DNA of 26,118 nucleotides from an uncultured Bacilli bacterium (GCA_904502205.1 CAJGDR010000004.1:1-26118), one strand, 5' to 3'; shown: positions 18,206 to 26,118, counted from the first letter of the stretch. The notes: generated by a model from the sequence alone, not told the origin. Program-made: numbers and translations.

Positions 18206-19003
18206 ATGAAAGTATTTATTAGTGCAGATATTGAAGGGGTAAATAATATTGCCAGTTGGGAAGAAACAGATGTTAAATGTGCTGAATATAATTACTTTAG
18301 ACGTCAAATGACAGAAGAAGTTAAAAGAGCATGTGTTGCAGCATGGAATGCTGGTGCTACTGAAATCTTAATTAAAGATGCACATGATTCAGCTAAAAAT
18401 TTAATTTTATCAGAACTTCCTGAGTATGTTAAATTACATCGTGGATGGGAAGGATCACCATGTAGTATGATGGCAAGTTTAGATAGTTCATTTGATGCTG
18501 TTATGTTTATTGGTTATCATAGTCCGGCATCAAGTGAAGGAAATCCATTATCTCATACAATGAACTTAAGAAATCAATATGTAAAGATTAATGGAGTTTT
18601 AGCAAGCGAATTTCATATCAATGCTTTGTATGCAAACTATTTAGGTGTGCCGGTTGCATTTTTAAGTGGTGATGAAAATTTAACAAAAATTGTTAAAGAA
18701 TTTAATGAAAACATTGAAACTGTAGCTACTAAAACTGGTGTTCATGGTGCGGTTATTAGTAGACATCCAAATGTAACAAACGAAGAAATTTTCGAAAAAG
18801 TGAAGATTGCATTAAAAAAAGATTTAAAGAAAAATCTAATTGAAATGCCAAAACATTTTAAAGTAGAAATCCAGTACAAGAGATTTAATGATGCATATAA
18901 TGCTTCATTCTATCCTGGTTGTGTTCAAATTAATAGTGATACTGTATTATTTGAAACTGATGATTATTACGAAGTAGTTAGAGCACTTAAATTCATATTA
19001 TAA
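18206..19003 (+). CDS. M55 family (DppA-like) D-aminopeptidase
   Basis: Zinc peptidase of the DppA family. The characterised Bacillus subtilis member cleaves D-Ala-D-Ala and related D-amino acid peptides. 265 aa, close to DppA length. The residues known from DppA are visible: Asp8 and Glu10 (SADIEG), His60 (KDAHDS), His105 (GYHSP), the proposed nucleophile His117 (SHTMN) and Glu135 (SEFHINA). There is no signal peptide, so it acts in the cytosol. It has its own promoter between two other units. The amino acid permease downstream has a separate promoter, so a common role in using peptide- or wall-derived amino acids is only an inference. Substrate unknown. Confidence 0.92.
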   Translation: MKVFISADIEGVNNIASWEETDVKCAEYNYFRRQMTEEVKRACVAAWNAGATEILIKDAHDSAKNLILSELPEYVKLHRGWEGSPCSMMASLDSSFDAVMFIGYHSPASSEGNPLSHTMNLRNQYVKINGVLASEFHINALYANYLGVPVAFLSGDENLTKIVKEFNENIETVATKTGVHGAVISRHPNVTNEEIFEKVKIALKKDLKKNLIEMPKHFKVEIQYKRFNDAYNASFYPGCVQINSDTVLFETDDYYEVVRALKFIL

Positions 19004-19004
19004 T

Positions 19005-19016
19005 ATATACGTATAT
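19005..19016. promoter_or_regulatory. 12-bp perfect palindrome upstream of the permease promoter
   Basis: ATATACGTATAT, three bases before the -35 element. A near copy, ATATATGTATAT (18181-18192), lies around the predicted start of the M55 peptidase transcript. It might be a shared operator, but such AT-only repeats are common in this genome. Confidence 0.25.
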
Positions 19017-19018
19017 CA

Positions 19019-19047
19019 TTGACAAAAATAGTAAAAAATGATTTAAT
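19019..19047 (+). promoter_or_regulatory. Promoter of the amino acid permease gene
   Basis: A consensus -35 TTGACA (19019-19024) and a near-consensus -10 TTTAAT (19042-19047) are 17 bases apart. This is the best-matching promoter of the window. No terminator is seen between the M55 gene and this promoter, so read-through is also possible. Confidence 0.82.
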
Positions 19048-19072
19048 ATTAATATATTAAGGAGAAAATATT

Positions 19073-20473
19073 ATGGACAAAATTAAAAAGCAGTATGGTC
19101 TATGGACAGGCATAGCGATGGTTGTAGGAATCGTAATAGGTTCTGGAGTATTCTTAAAAGCTGGAGGTGTATTAGCACTTTCTGGTGGGGACTTAAAGAT
19201 TTCTATTTTAGCCTGGTTTGTTGGTGGGATTATAATGATCTCTTCTGGTTTTTGTTTTGCGGTATTCGCTAACAAAATTACCAAATATAATGGTGTAATT
19301 GACTATGTTGAAGTTTCTACTAATAAAAGAGTTGGATATTATTTAGCTTGGCTTGTAACAACATTCTATTATCCAATTGTTGCATCAATTGTATCACTAT
19401 TTGCAGGTAGTTATTTCTTTAAATTAGTTGGTTTAAATATTGGATTAACAGATTGGCAAAACTTTTTATTTGCGTTTATAATTTTAGTATTATTTGTTGC
19501 ACTTAATTATTTATCACCAATGTTATCTTCTAAATTCCAAGTTTCTGCAACTGTGATCAAACTTATTCCAATTGGTGTTATTGCAATTGCTGGTTTATTT
19601 GCATCACTTATTGTTAGTAAAGATTTTGGTATTATTAATGCTTTAACAAATCCAGCTAAAGGATTTGATGTAAACTTTGGGGAAGCTGTTAAGAAAACAG
19701 CATTTGCTTATGAAGGATGGGTTTGTGCAACAGCAATTAATGCTGAACTTAAAGATTCTAAGAAGAACTTACCTAAAGCTTTAGCATTTGGAACAATTGC
19801 CATTTTAGTATTCTATATTATTTATTATATTGGATTATCTGCATTCCTTGGTAATGGTGGAACAATTTTACAAGATGCAAATGCACCAATCGCTGTATTT
19901 GAATCATTAATGGGTAAAGTTGGTGGTATCTTTTTCACATTCTTTATCATGGTATCATGTCTTGGTACTGTTAATGGTGTAGCAATTAGTTGTTGTCGTG
20001 GAATGTATACAATGAGTTGTCGTGGACAAGGTATAATGCCAGAAAAATTCTCAAAACTTGGAAAGAATGAAAGTGTATCATTACTTTCTTGTTTATATGG
20101 ATTTTTCTGTATGGTATTAATGTTACTTGTTTGGTACTTAGCAATGCACGAAGTTTGGATTTTTAGATATTTAGGAAGTATGGACGAAATCGTTTGTGCA
20201 ATTATTTATGGTGTATATATTACAATGTATATTTACATCATTAGAAACTTTAATGATGAAGGTCCAGTTAAAAGATATGTAATGCCTATAATTGCTATTA
20301 TTGGTTCACTATTCTTTGTTATTTGTGGTACTGGTATTTATCAATTAATTTTTAATAATAGTGTTGAAAGTTTAAAAGCATTTGGTGTATTTATGTTACT
20401 ATTTGCTTTATTGATGTTACCATCTCTATTCTTCTATAATAAAAATGGTAAAGAAACTATTAAAATTGAGTAA
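19073..20473 (+). CDS. APC-superfamily amino acid permease
   Basis: Integral membrane amino acid transporter, 466 aa, with about 12 hydrophobic segments. The first helix carries GIVIGSGVF (about 19-27), the substrate-backbone-binding glycine motif of APC/LAT-type transporters. The loop FAYEGWVCATAINAELKDSK (about 211-230, TM6 region) and the following KNLPKAL are also typical of LAT/YfnA-like members. AAGGAGA lies 8 bases before the ATG. It may be an exchanger or a proton symporter; the transported amino acid cannot be read from the sequence. It is transcribed alone between a strong promoter and a terminator. Confidence 0.92.
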   Translation: MDKIKKQYGLWTGIAMVVGIVIGSGVFLKAGGVLALSGGDLKISILAWFVGGIIMISSGFCFAVFANKITKYNGVIDYVEVSTNKRVGYYLAWLVTTFYYPIVASIVSLFAGSYFFKLVGLNIGLTDWQNFLFAFIILVLFVALNYLSPMLSSKFQVSATVIKLIPIGVIAIAGLFASLIVSKDFGIINALTNPAKGFDVNFGEAVKKTAFAYEGWVCATAINAELKDSKKNLPKALAFGTIAILVFYIIYYIGLSAFLGNGGTILQDANAPIAVFESLMGKVGGIFFTFFIMVSCLGTVNGVAISCCRGMYTMSCRGQGIMPEKFSKLGKNESVSLLSCLYGFFCMVLMLLVWYLAMHEVWIFRYLGSMDEIVCAIIYGVYITMYIYIIRNFNDEGPVKRYVMPIIAIIGSLFFVICGTGIYQLIFNNSVESLKAFGVFMLLFALLMLPSLFFYNKNGKETIKIE

Positions 20474-20504
20474 AAAGATTTAGATTTTTCTAAATCTTTT
20501 TTTA
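20472..20504 (+). terminator. Intrinsic terminator after the permease
   Basis: A 13-bp stem (20472-20484 with 20489-20501, core AAGATTTAGA/TCTAAATCTT) with a TTTT loop ends in a T-run that also forms the descending arm. Confidence 0.9.
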
Positions 20505-20508
20505 ATTA

Positions 20509-20539
20509 TTAAGACTTTTTTTGCAAGATATGATATAAT
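20509..20539 (+). promoter_or_regulatory. Promoter of the Na+/phosphate cotransporter gene
   Basis: An extended -10, TGATATAAT (20531-20539), is clear and identical to the one before etfB. The -35 is poor; the best candidate is TTAAGA at 20509-20514 with a 19-base spacer. The leader is about 45 bases. Confidence 0.65.
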
Positions 20540-20589
20540 ATACAAAAGAAATGTAAATAACATCTATAGATATTATAAATGGAGGAATT

Positions 20590-22308
20590 ATGACACTTTA
20601 CATTATCGAAACAGTGCTATTTATGATAGCTGCTATAGGAGCTTTATTAATTGGCTTTGAAATGCTTAGTAATAGTATAACAATGATTTTCCATTCCCAA
20701 TTAAAAAAACTATTTAATAAAACTTCAAATAGTCCAATTATTGGGGTTTTAATTGGTGCAGCTGCAACAGCGATAGTTCAATCATCAGGTGCAACAACTA
20801 TTATGATTGTAGGTTTTGTAAATACAGGTATTATGAACTTGTTCCAAGCAACATCTATGATTATGGGTGCAAACATCGGTACAACAATTACTGCTCAAAT
20901 TGCATCACTTAGTGGTGGAACTGGATTTGACTTTGGTGCACTTGCACTTGGTTTAACTGGTATTGGTGCTTTAATTACAATGTTTACAAAAAGTGAAAAG
21001 TTTAAGTCAGTTGGTAACTTATTAGCTGGTCTTGGTCTTTTATTCTTAGGTCTAGAATGTATGTCAATTGCGATTGGTAGTACATATAATGGAGAACAAG
21101 TTATTAAAGAATCAATTAAAAGTATCTTAGCAAGTCCATTTGTTAGTGAAGGAATGCTAGCTCCATTTATCTTATTTATCTTAGGTATTGTACTTACTGG
21201 TATTACTCAATCTTCATCGCTTATTACTTCAATTGTAATTACATTCGTTGCTAATGGTATTTACATTGGAGCAGGATCAGATGCAACATCACTTAATAAT
21301 AATGTATTGTTCTTAATCCTTGGTTCTAATATCGGATCATGTGTAACAGCATTACTTTCATCAATGGGTGCATCGAAAAATGCTAAACGTGCAAGTATAA
21401 TTCATATTTTATTTAATACATTTGGTTCAATAATTTTCATGATAGTATTATTACTTGTACCAAAACTTATGGAATCAACTTTTGCAAAATGGTTTGAATC
21501 ACCTGGTTCACAAATTGCGATGTTCCATACATTCTTTAATACAATTTGTACTATTATGTTCTTGCCATTTATCAAAGTATTTGTTAAAATCGCAAGTGTT
21601 CTTATTAAAGATAAAGAAGAAGATGTTGAAGGACCTGGACTTGTATTTGTTGATGAACGTTTACTTCCAACACCATCAATTGCGGTACACCAAGTAAGAA
21701 AAGAACTTGGATTAATGTATTCAAAAGCTATGAACATTTTAAATATTTCACTTGATGGTTTCTTAAATCGTGATCCTAGCGTAAGAGAAGAAGTCGACCA
21801 AGTTAATGATAATTTAGAAATTACAAACAAATTAGTAATTGAATATATTGTAAAACTTACATCACAACAATTAGTATTAGAAGATGAATCAACAATTTCT
21901 TCATTCCATAGAACACTTAATGATATTTTACGTATCGGTGAAATTGCAGAAAATATTTGTAAATATACTAAACAAACTGTAAACAATGAATTAGTATTCT
22001 CACCAAATGTTGCACTTCATGTAGGCTTTATGAAAAATAAAATTAATGCGCTTTATGAAAAATCTGATGAAGTATTTATGACTAAAAATATTAGTAAAAT
22101 TGCTGAAGCAGATGTTATTGAAGAAGACATCGATTTAATGAGAAAACAAATGATTGATGATCATATGGAACGTTTAAAAACAAAAGAATGTAGTCCACAA
22201 AATAGTGGTGTATTTGTTAACTTAGTTAACAATATGGAAAGAGCTGCTGACCATATGATTTATATTGCTTATTCTGTAAGAGAAGCAAAAGAACAATTTC
22301 ATAAATAG
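20590..22308 (+). CDS. Na+/phosphate cotransporter (NptA/YjbB-like) with PhoU-like C-terminal domain
   Basis: Membrane protein of 572 aa. The N-terminal ~330 residues contain two Na/Pi cotransporter repeats, each with a QSS motif: VQSSGATT at about 63-70 and TQSSSLIT at about 206-213. Each is followed by an xGxNIG(T/S) loop (GANIGTTITA; GSNIGSCVTA). The C-terminal ~210 residues are soluble and helical with charged PhoU-like segments (for example MERAADHMIYIAYSVREAKE at the end), as in YjbB-type bacterial proteins. Likely moves phosphate with Na+; in YjbB the direction is export. GGAGGA precedes the ATG. Transcribed alone. Confidence 0.93.
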   Translation: MTLYIIETVLFMIAAIGALLIGFEMLSNSITMIFHSQLKKLFNKTSNSPIIGVLIGAAATAIVQSSGATTIMIVGFVNTGIMNLFQATSMIMGANIGTTITAQIASLSGGTGFDFGALALGLTGIGALITMFTKSEKFKSVGNLLAGLGLLFLGLECMSIAIGSTYNGEQVIKESIKSILASPFVSEGMLAPFILFILGIVLTGITQSSSLITSIVITFVANGIYIGAGSDATSLNNNVLFLILGSNIGSCVTALLSSMGASKNAKRASIIHILFNTFGSIIFMIVLLLVPKLMESTFAKWFESPGSQIAMFHTFFNTICTIMFLPFIKVFVKIASVLIKDKEEDVEGPGLVFVDERLLPTPSIAVHQVRKELGLMYSKAMNILNISLDGFLNRDPSVREEVDQVNDNLEITNKLVIEYIVKLTSQQLVLEDESTISSFHRTLNDILRIGEIAENICKYTKQTVNNELVFSPNVALHVGFMKNKINALYEKSDEVFMTKNISKIAEADVIEEDIDLMRKQMIDDHMERLKTKECSPQNSGVFVNLVNNMERAADHMIYIAYSVREAKEQFHK

Positions 22309-22313
22309 ATATT

Positions 22314-22340
22314 AACTACTGGTTTATCCAGTAGTTTTTA
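22314..22340 (+). terminator. Intrinsic terminator after the phosphate cotransporter
   Basis: A 9-bp stem (22314-22322 with 22328-22336, AACTACTGG/CCAGTAGTT) with a TTTAT loop is followed by a short T-run. Confidence 0.88.
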
Positions 22341-22346
22341 TTATAT

Positions 22347-22375
22347 TTGTATAAATTGAATTTATGTGGTATAAT
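22347..22375 (+). promoter_or_regulatory. Promoter of the TPR-PP2C-ppa-lipoprotein unit
   Basis: TATAAT (22370-22375) is preceded by TGG (an extended -10), with TTGTAT (22347-22352) as the -35 at 17 bases. No other promoter or terminator is evident between here and the window end. Confidence 0.72.
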
Positions 22376-22403
22376 AAATGTAAAGTATTATAAGAGGTAG
22401 CTT

Positions 22404-23486
22404 ATGAACAACATTTTTGAAGAAATACTTGCGAAAGCAAAACAATTAGAAAATATCGAAAACTTTGAAATTGCCGTCAATTATCGTGATTTTGAAATGG
22501 CAATTACTAGTATTGCTAGTAGTTATAAACTAGATGAAGAGTTAAAGTCTAATTTATTAGAAACAATTAATAATGAACTAGAACGAAATGAAAAATTAGC
22601 ATTTATTGTATTTTTTATTTTATTTACGATGTCAAGACGTCAAAACTTTGGTAACATTTTAGATCTTGTAAATGATTATGAAACATATTTCAAAAAATTT
22701 GAAATTATTAAACACATTCGTTTAATGGCAGTTTTAGTAAAACTTACGAATACTAAAAAGATTTATCGTGAAATATTAAATGCTAAAATTTTACTTGAAA
22801 AGAAATCTGAAAATTCTAATTTTGCAAATCACGTAGGTTTTTTAAATGCTTTTTCTGCATTAATTTGTAAGTATTTTGAATATGAACTTGATGAAAGAAA
22901 AGATCAAGATAATCAAAAATTACTTAATTTAGCACTTATTTGTATTAATAAAGCAATTAAGATTGAAACACATGAAAAAGGTATTGACAATGTTTATAAT
23001 AAGTTTTATTTAAATAGAGGACGTATTTTAATCTTACTTGGTCAATATGTAAAAGGTGAAGAAGATATTCTAAAATCAATTGAACTTTTACCATATTCAG
23101 TTGACAGAGAATCAAAGATTAATGAGTATAATCAATATCTTGTAAAATCTTCAATTATTCATGCATATGATTTAAATGAAACAAAAGTTGATGATTTAGA
23201 TAGAATAAAAGTAAGTAACTATAAATCAATTGCATTAATGACAACATTACTTGGCTTTTTACTTGGAAGTATTAATATTTTTACAACAATTAGTGATCGT
23301 TTTACACTTCTTTGTTTAATGCTTGGTTATTGTGGGTTATTATTAGTTTTAGTTGGAACAATACTACTTGGTTTTTCTCTAAACTTTAAAGAACATAAAA
23401 AACGCTTATATGTTTATGATGTTTTATTAATCTTGCTAGGTGCATTAATTTTTGTTGGAACAATGATTTTAATTAACTGGGGATGA
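22404..23486 (+). CDS. Unrecognised TPR-like protein with three C-terminal membrane segments
   Basis: I do not recognise the family. 360 aa. Residues 1 to about 270 are hydrophilic and helical. A segment at about 201-234 (KFYLNRGRILILLGQYVKGE and following) reads like one tetratricopeptide repeat, and flanking helices may be further degenerate repeats. Three hydrophobic helices follow at about 275-294, 301-323 and 337-357, and the chain ends soon after. With no signal peptide, the large N-terminal part is probably cytosolic and anchored by the C-terminal helices. AGAGGT lies before the ATG. It ends in TGA, 4 bases before the PP2C-like gene, which has only a weak ribosome binding site, so the two are probably translated together. 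A scaffold or sensor role for the phosphatase is a guess. Confidence 0.85.
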   Translation: MNNIFEEILAKAKQLENIENFEIAVNYRDFEMAITSIASSYKLDEELKSNLLETINNELERNEKLAFIVFFILFTMSRRQNFGNILDLVNDYETYFKKFEIIKHIRLMAVLVKLTNTKKIYREILNAKILLEKKSENSNFANHVGFLNAFSALICKYFEYELDERKDQDNQKLLNLALICINKAIKIETHEKGIDNVYNKFYLNRGRILILLGQYVKGEEDILKSIELLPYSVDRESKINEYNQYLVKSSIIHAYDLNETKVDDLDRIKVSNYKSIALMTTLLGFLLGSINIFTTISDRFTLLCLMLGYCGLLLVLVGTILLGFSLNFKEHKKRLYVYDVLLILLGALIFVGTMILINWG

Positions 23487-23490
23487 TTAT

Positions 23491-24294
23491 ATGAAATTAA
23501 CTGCTAAAACAAGAAAATCTCATTTTTGGAATGAAGATCGATTTGTCTTTGGTCAAGATTACTTTATGGTAATTGATGGAGCTACGCCACTTATTAAATC
23601 TAATAAATTTAATGAAGCTTGTTGGATGGTGAAATTTTTAAAACACAATTTAAATAAATTATCAGGTCCAATTAGTGATAGATTAAATATTTTATCTAAA
23701 GAAGGCTTTCATCAACTGCCAGTAAAAATAAAAGAAGAAGATTATTTACCATCAGCTAGTCTTGCTTATGTGGAAGTATCTGATGAATACTATAATGCTT
23801 ATACTTTAGGTGATTGTGAAGTAACATTTATTTTAAAAGATGGTAGAGTTAAAAGATGTTATGAAACAGATTTAGCAAAGCTTGATGATATATCAATTAA
23901 TGAAATGGTTAAACATGCAAAAGAAAAAAATATTCATGTTTTAGAAGCAAGACCATTTATTAAAGAAACACTTCTAAAACATCGTAAGCTTATTAATAAA
24001 CCAAATGGATATAAAGCTTTTGCTTTAACGGATAATCCTAATATTAATCCAACAAAATATCAAATTAAAAAAGAATTAGTTAAAGAAATATATATATATT
24101 CAGATGGCTTTTCTCAAAGTTTTGAGCATCTAAATATATATAATAGTCATGAAGAAATGTTTTCAAAAAGCTTAAATTTAGATGAAGAAATAAATTATAT
24201 TAAACTACAAGCTTTTAATGATAAGTATTGTGATAAATATCCAAGACTTAAAAAAATCGATGACATTACGGTAATTAAAGTAGAAATGGAATAG
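23491..24294 (+). CDS. Divergent PP2C-type protein phosphatase
   Basis: Probably a metal-dependent Ser/Thr phosphatase. 267 aa, one domain, no membrane segment. The PP2C metal-site motifs occur in order: NEDR (14-17), VIDGATP (27-33; Asp29-Gly30, family xxDGMGG), PSASLAYVEV (87-96, in the place of GTTA), LGDCE (106-110, for GDSR), YSDGFS (203-208, for SDGL) and DDITVI (257-262). All the expected Asp residues are present. The usual GG after DG and the Ser/Arg after GD are changed, so it is a remote member. Its start overlaps the coupling region of the upstream membrane protein, suggesting a functional pair. No Ser/Thr kinase is visible in the window. Substrate unknown. Confidence 0.78.
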   Translation: MKLTAKTRKSHFWNEDRFVFGQDYFMVIDGATPLIKSNKFNEACWMVKFLKHNLNKLSGPISDRLNILSKEGFHQLPVKIKEEDYLPSASLAYVEVSDEYYNAYTLGDCEVTFILKDGRVKRCYETDLAKLDDISINEMVKHAKEKNIHVLEARPFIKETLLKHRKLINKPNGYKAFALTDNPNINPTKYQIKKELVKEIYIYSDGFSQSFEHLNIYNSHEEMFSKSLNLDEEINYIKLQAFNDKYCDKYPRLKKIDDITVIKVEME

Positions 24295-24305
24295 AAGGAG
24301 GCCTT

Positions 24306-24836
24306 ATGAATATTTGGCATGATTTAGATATAAAAAGAATTTCACCAGAAGAATTTATTGTTTGTATTGAAATTTCTAAAAACAGTAAAATGAAATACGA
24401 ACTTGATAAAGAAACTGGTAGATTAATTTTAGATAGAGTTTTATTTACATCAACTCATTATCCAGCAAACTATGGATTTATTCCAAAGACTTATGCTGGA
24501 GATAACGATCCACTTGATGTGTTAGTTCTTTGTCAATCAGAAATTATTCCCCTTTGTCTTGTAAAATGTCGACCAATTGGGGTAATTAAAATGATTGATA
24601 ATGATCAAGTAGATGAAAAAGTTATTGCGGTACCAGTTGGTGATCCATCATGGAATAGTTATAAAAACATTGATGAATTACCAGAACATATTTTGGATGA
24701 AATGCGTCACTTCTTTGGTGTATACAAACAACTAGAAGGAAAAACAACTTCAATTGTGGAAACAAGAGGACCGATTGAAGCAAAACGTATTATTGCACAA
24801 GCTATCGAAAGATATCAAGAAACATTTAAAAAATAG
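24306..24836 (+). CDS. ppa: Inorganic pyrophosphatase, family I
   Basis: Hydrolyses pyrophosphate to phosphate and so pulls biosynthetic reactions forward. 176 aa, typical of the hexameric bacterial enzyme. Active-site residues match E. coli PPase with a shift of one: Lys30 and Glu32 (KYE), Arg44 (LDR), Asp66, Asp68 and Asp71 (DNDPLD), Asp98, Asp103 and Lys105 (DNDQVDEK). PANYGFIP and MRHFFGVYKQLEGK are also diagnostic. A strong AAGGAGG (24295-24301) lies 4 bases before the ATG. Many anaerobes carry the Mn-dependent family II or a membrane pyrophosphatase; here the family I type is clear. Confidence 0.97.
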   Translation: MNIWHDLDIKRISPEEFIVCIEISKNSKMKYELDKETGRLILDRVLFTSTHYPANYGFIPKTYAGDNDPLDVLVLCQSEIIPLCLVKCRPIGVIKMIDNDQVDEKVIAVPVGDPSWNSYKNIDELPEHILDEMRHFFGVYKQLEGKTTSIVETRGPIEAKRIIAQAIERYQETFKK

Positions 24837-24844
24837 GAGTTAAT

Positions 24845-26118
24845 ATGAAAAATTTTTGGAAATATTTAGTAGTAGCAGTATTTGCTTTTCTACTAGTTGG
24901 TTGTGATACAAAACCAAAAGAAGATGTATATTACAAAGTATATGTAGAAGTTTTAGATCAGTTTGTAAAAGATCAATATGATCTACCGGAATTTTATGAA
25001 GTCAAAGAAAATGAATATTTAGAATTACCAGTAATCCCTAGCAATGAATCAATTTTTATTAGTGAATCAAAGTCTAGTGATGGACAATTAGAATATATTA
25101 TGACAGAGTATCTACTTAAATCTAGTACTTGGTTAAATAGTGATGGTAGTACAATTAATGATTCTAAAATTCAAGTAACTAAAGATATTAATATTTCATT
25201 AGACTCTGTTTATTCAAAATCTGAGAAAAAAGTGAAAATAACTTTAAATGAAGGATTAATAGAAAATATTCCTTCTGTTGATGGAAATATATTATTATTA
25301 CCAACACCTACTAAAGAAAATTATGTTTTCCAAGGATGGTATTCTAATCCTAATTTTATTAGTAATACATATGAAAGTGTTGATTTTAGTAGTTTTGAAA
25401 AACAACTTAATCTTTATGCAAAATTTACAATTGATCCAGAATATGTTATTAGTTTAATTGATGATTTACCAGTTAATCCAACAATCGAAAACATTGAAGA
25501 AATTAAAATTGCTCAAGCTTCATATAGCCGTTTAGCAAAAGATGATAAATCAAAAGTTACTAATTATGATAAACTTAATGCTTTATATTCTAAAATTGAA
25601 ACTTTAGAATTTGCTAAAGATTTCTATGATAAAATAACTGAATTATATAAACAAGAAGTAACAATTAATTTAAGAAAAGATGTTGAAACAATTCAAGAAA
25701 TGTTACAATTATTTGATGAAGAAACATTAAGTTTTATACCTGAACTTGATTTAACAAAACTAGATGATATTATTGAACAAATAGATGCAATCTTAGTTTT
25801 ATATCAAGAAGATGCAAAAGCTTTTGATAAAGCGGTAGTAAGTATTCCTATTTTTATGGAACAATACTACAGTGAAGAAATTATAGAGTTATATGAACAA
25901 TATCAATCATTTAATGATGACATGAAAGCATTAATTACTTCAACTCATAAATTAGATAGACTTTATCAAAGTTTAAACGAAATCGAGAATAGTGATAGTT
26001 TAATTTACTATTTAAATCCTGAAACAACAAGAAATGTTTATTTATCTAAAGATCAATTATGTGAGGCATTCTTTACTGATTTCTATTATTATATTGTTGC
26101 ATATCATGGATCAAAACA
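24845..26118 (+). CDS. Putative lipoprotein with InlB-B-like repeat (3' end outside window)
   Basis: Partial: 424 complete codons with no stop before the window end. It starts MKNFWKYLVVAVFAFLLVGC, a type II signal peptide with lipobox LVGC, so Cys20 should be lipidated and the protein held on the outer face of the membrane. Residues about 149-196 (LLLPTPTKENYVFQGWYSNP and following, ending LNLYAKF) match the Listeria-Bacteroides/InlB B-repeat pattern (P...GY.F.GWY......LYAKW). The rest, about 200-424, is acidic and helical with many Lys/Asp/Glu residues and resembles a stalk; I recognise no enzyme domain. TAGGAG overlaps the ppa stop codon. Surface adhesion or wall binding is possible but not shown. 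Confidence 0.85.
   Translation, partial: MKNFWKYLVVAVFAFLLVGCDTKPKEDVYYKVYVEVLDQFVKDQYDLPEFYEVKENEYLELPVIPSNESIFISESKSSDGQLEYIMTEYLLKSSTWLNSDGSTINDSKIQVTKDINISLDSVYSKSEKKVKITLNEGLIENIPSVDGNILLLPTPTKENYVFQGWYSNPNFISNTYESVDFSSFEKQLNLYAKFTIDPEYVISLIDDLPVNPTIENIEEIKIAQASYSRLAKDDKSKVTNYDKLNALYSKIETLEFAKDFYDKITELYKQEVTINLRKDVETIQEMLQLFDEETLSFIPELDLTKLDDIIEQIDAILVLYQEDAKAFDKAVVSIPIFMEQYYSEEIIELYEQYQSFNDDMKALITSTHKLDRLYQSLNEIENSDSLIYYLNPETTRNVYLSKDQLCEAFFTDFYYYIVAYHGSK

Noticed and set aside
21402..21986. 194-codon open frame on the minus strand inside the phosphate cotransporter gene
   Set aside because: It is antisense to a clear, fully coding NptA/PhoU-like gene. The predicted product has no recognisable motif, and I see no ribosome binding site or promoter for it.
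1..26118. Mollicutes genetic code (TGA = Trp)
   Set aside because: TGA ends purN at 238-240 and the TPR-like gene at 23484-23486, and conserved Trp residues are encoded by TGG.
1..26118. Mobile elements, prophage, CRISPR, tRNA/rRNA genes, defence islands
   Set aside because: No transposase, integrase, regularly spaced direct repeats, cloverleaf-like or rRNA-like sequence was found. The intergenic regions are short and accounted for by promoters and terminators.

Overview
The window comes from a very AT-rich, probably anaerobic member of the Bacillota. A gut-associated lineage such as Erysipelotrichales or the RF39-like Bacilli is my best guess. The grounds are strong A/T bias at third codon positions, AGGAGG-type ribosome binding sites, consensus sigma-A-like promoters, intrinsic terminators, a single-chain clostridial/streptococcal-style PurL, a type III glutamine synthetase and a lactate dehydrogenase/Etf module typical of anaerobes. 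TGA is used as a stop (end of purN, end of the gene at 22404-23486) and Trp is TGG, so this is not a Mycoplasma-type genetic code. The lineage is inferred; no rRNA is present to settle it.

Region 1 (1-14498) is one tightly packed plus-strand operon, entered from upstream: purN (3' end only), purH, purD, purL, purF, guaB, glnA, fhs, guaA. No gap exceeds about 22 bases until the terminator at 14525. It covers much of the route from PRPP through IMP to GMP and also carries two supply genes. fhs makes the 10-formyl-tetrahydrofolate used by PurN and PurH, and glnA interconverts ammonia and glutamine. Two amidotransferases of the pathway look unusual. GuaA is only the ATP-pyrophosphatase/dimerisation half with no glutaminase domain. 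PurF carries a degenerate glutaminase domain without the N-terminal catalytic Cys. PurL keeps its Cys-His-Glu glutaminase. GuaB is closely similar, down to catalytic residue numbers, to the IMP dehydrogenase of the protist Tritrichomonas foetus.

Region 2 (14500-18132) has its own extended -10 promoter overlapped by a textbook CcpA cre site, followed by etfB, etfA (with an N-terminal four-Cys cluster motif) and an FAD-binding 2-hydroxyacid dehydrogenase. This is the lctB-lctC-lctD order of electron-bifurcating lactate dehydrogenase, and it ends in a terminator.

Region 3 (18150-22340) holds three separately promoted genes: an M55 (DppA-like) D-aminopeptidase, an APC-family amino acid permease and a Na+/phosphate cotransporter with a PhoU-like tail. 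Terminators follow the permease and the cotransporter.

Region 4 (22347-26118) starts at another extended -10 promoter: an unrecognised TPR-like protein with three C-terminal membrane segments, a divergent PP2C-type phosphatase, a family I inorganic pyrophosphatase and the first 424 codons of a lipoprotein with an InlB-B-like repeat that runs off the window. The first two are closely coupled and are the least explained part of the window.

All genes are on the plus strand. I see no tRNA, rRNA, CRISPR array, insertion sequence or phage gene, and no gene-free stretch longer than about 210 bases.
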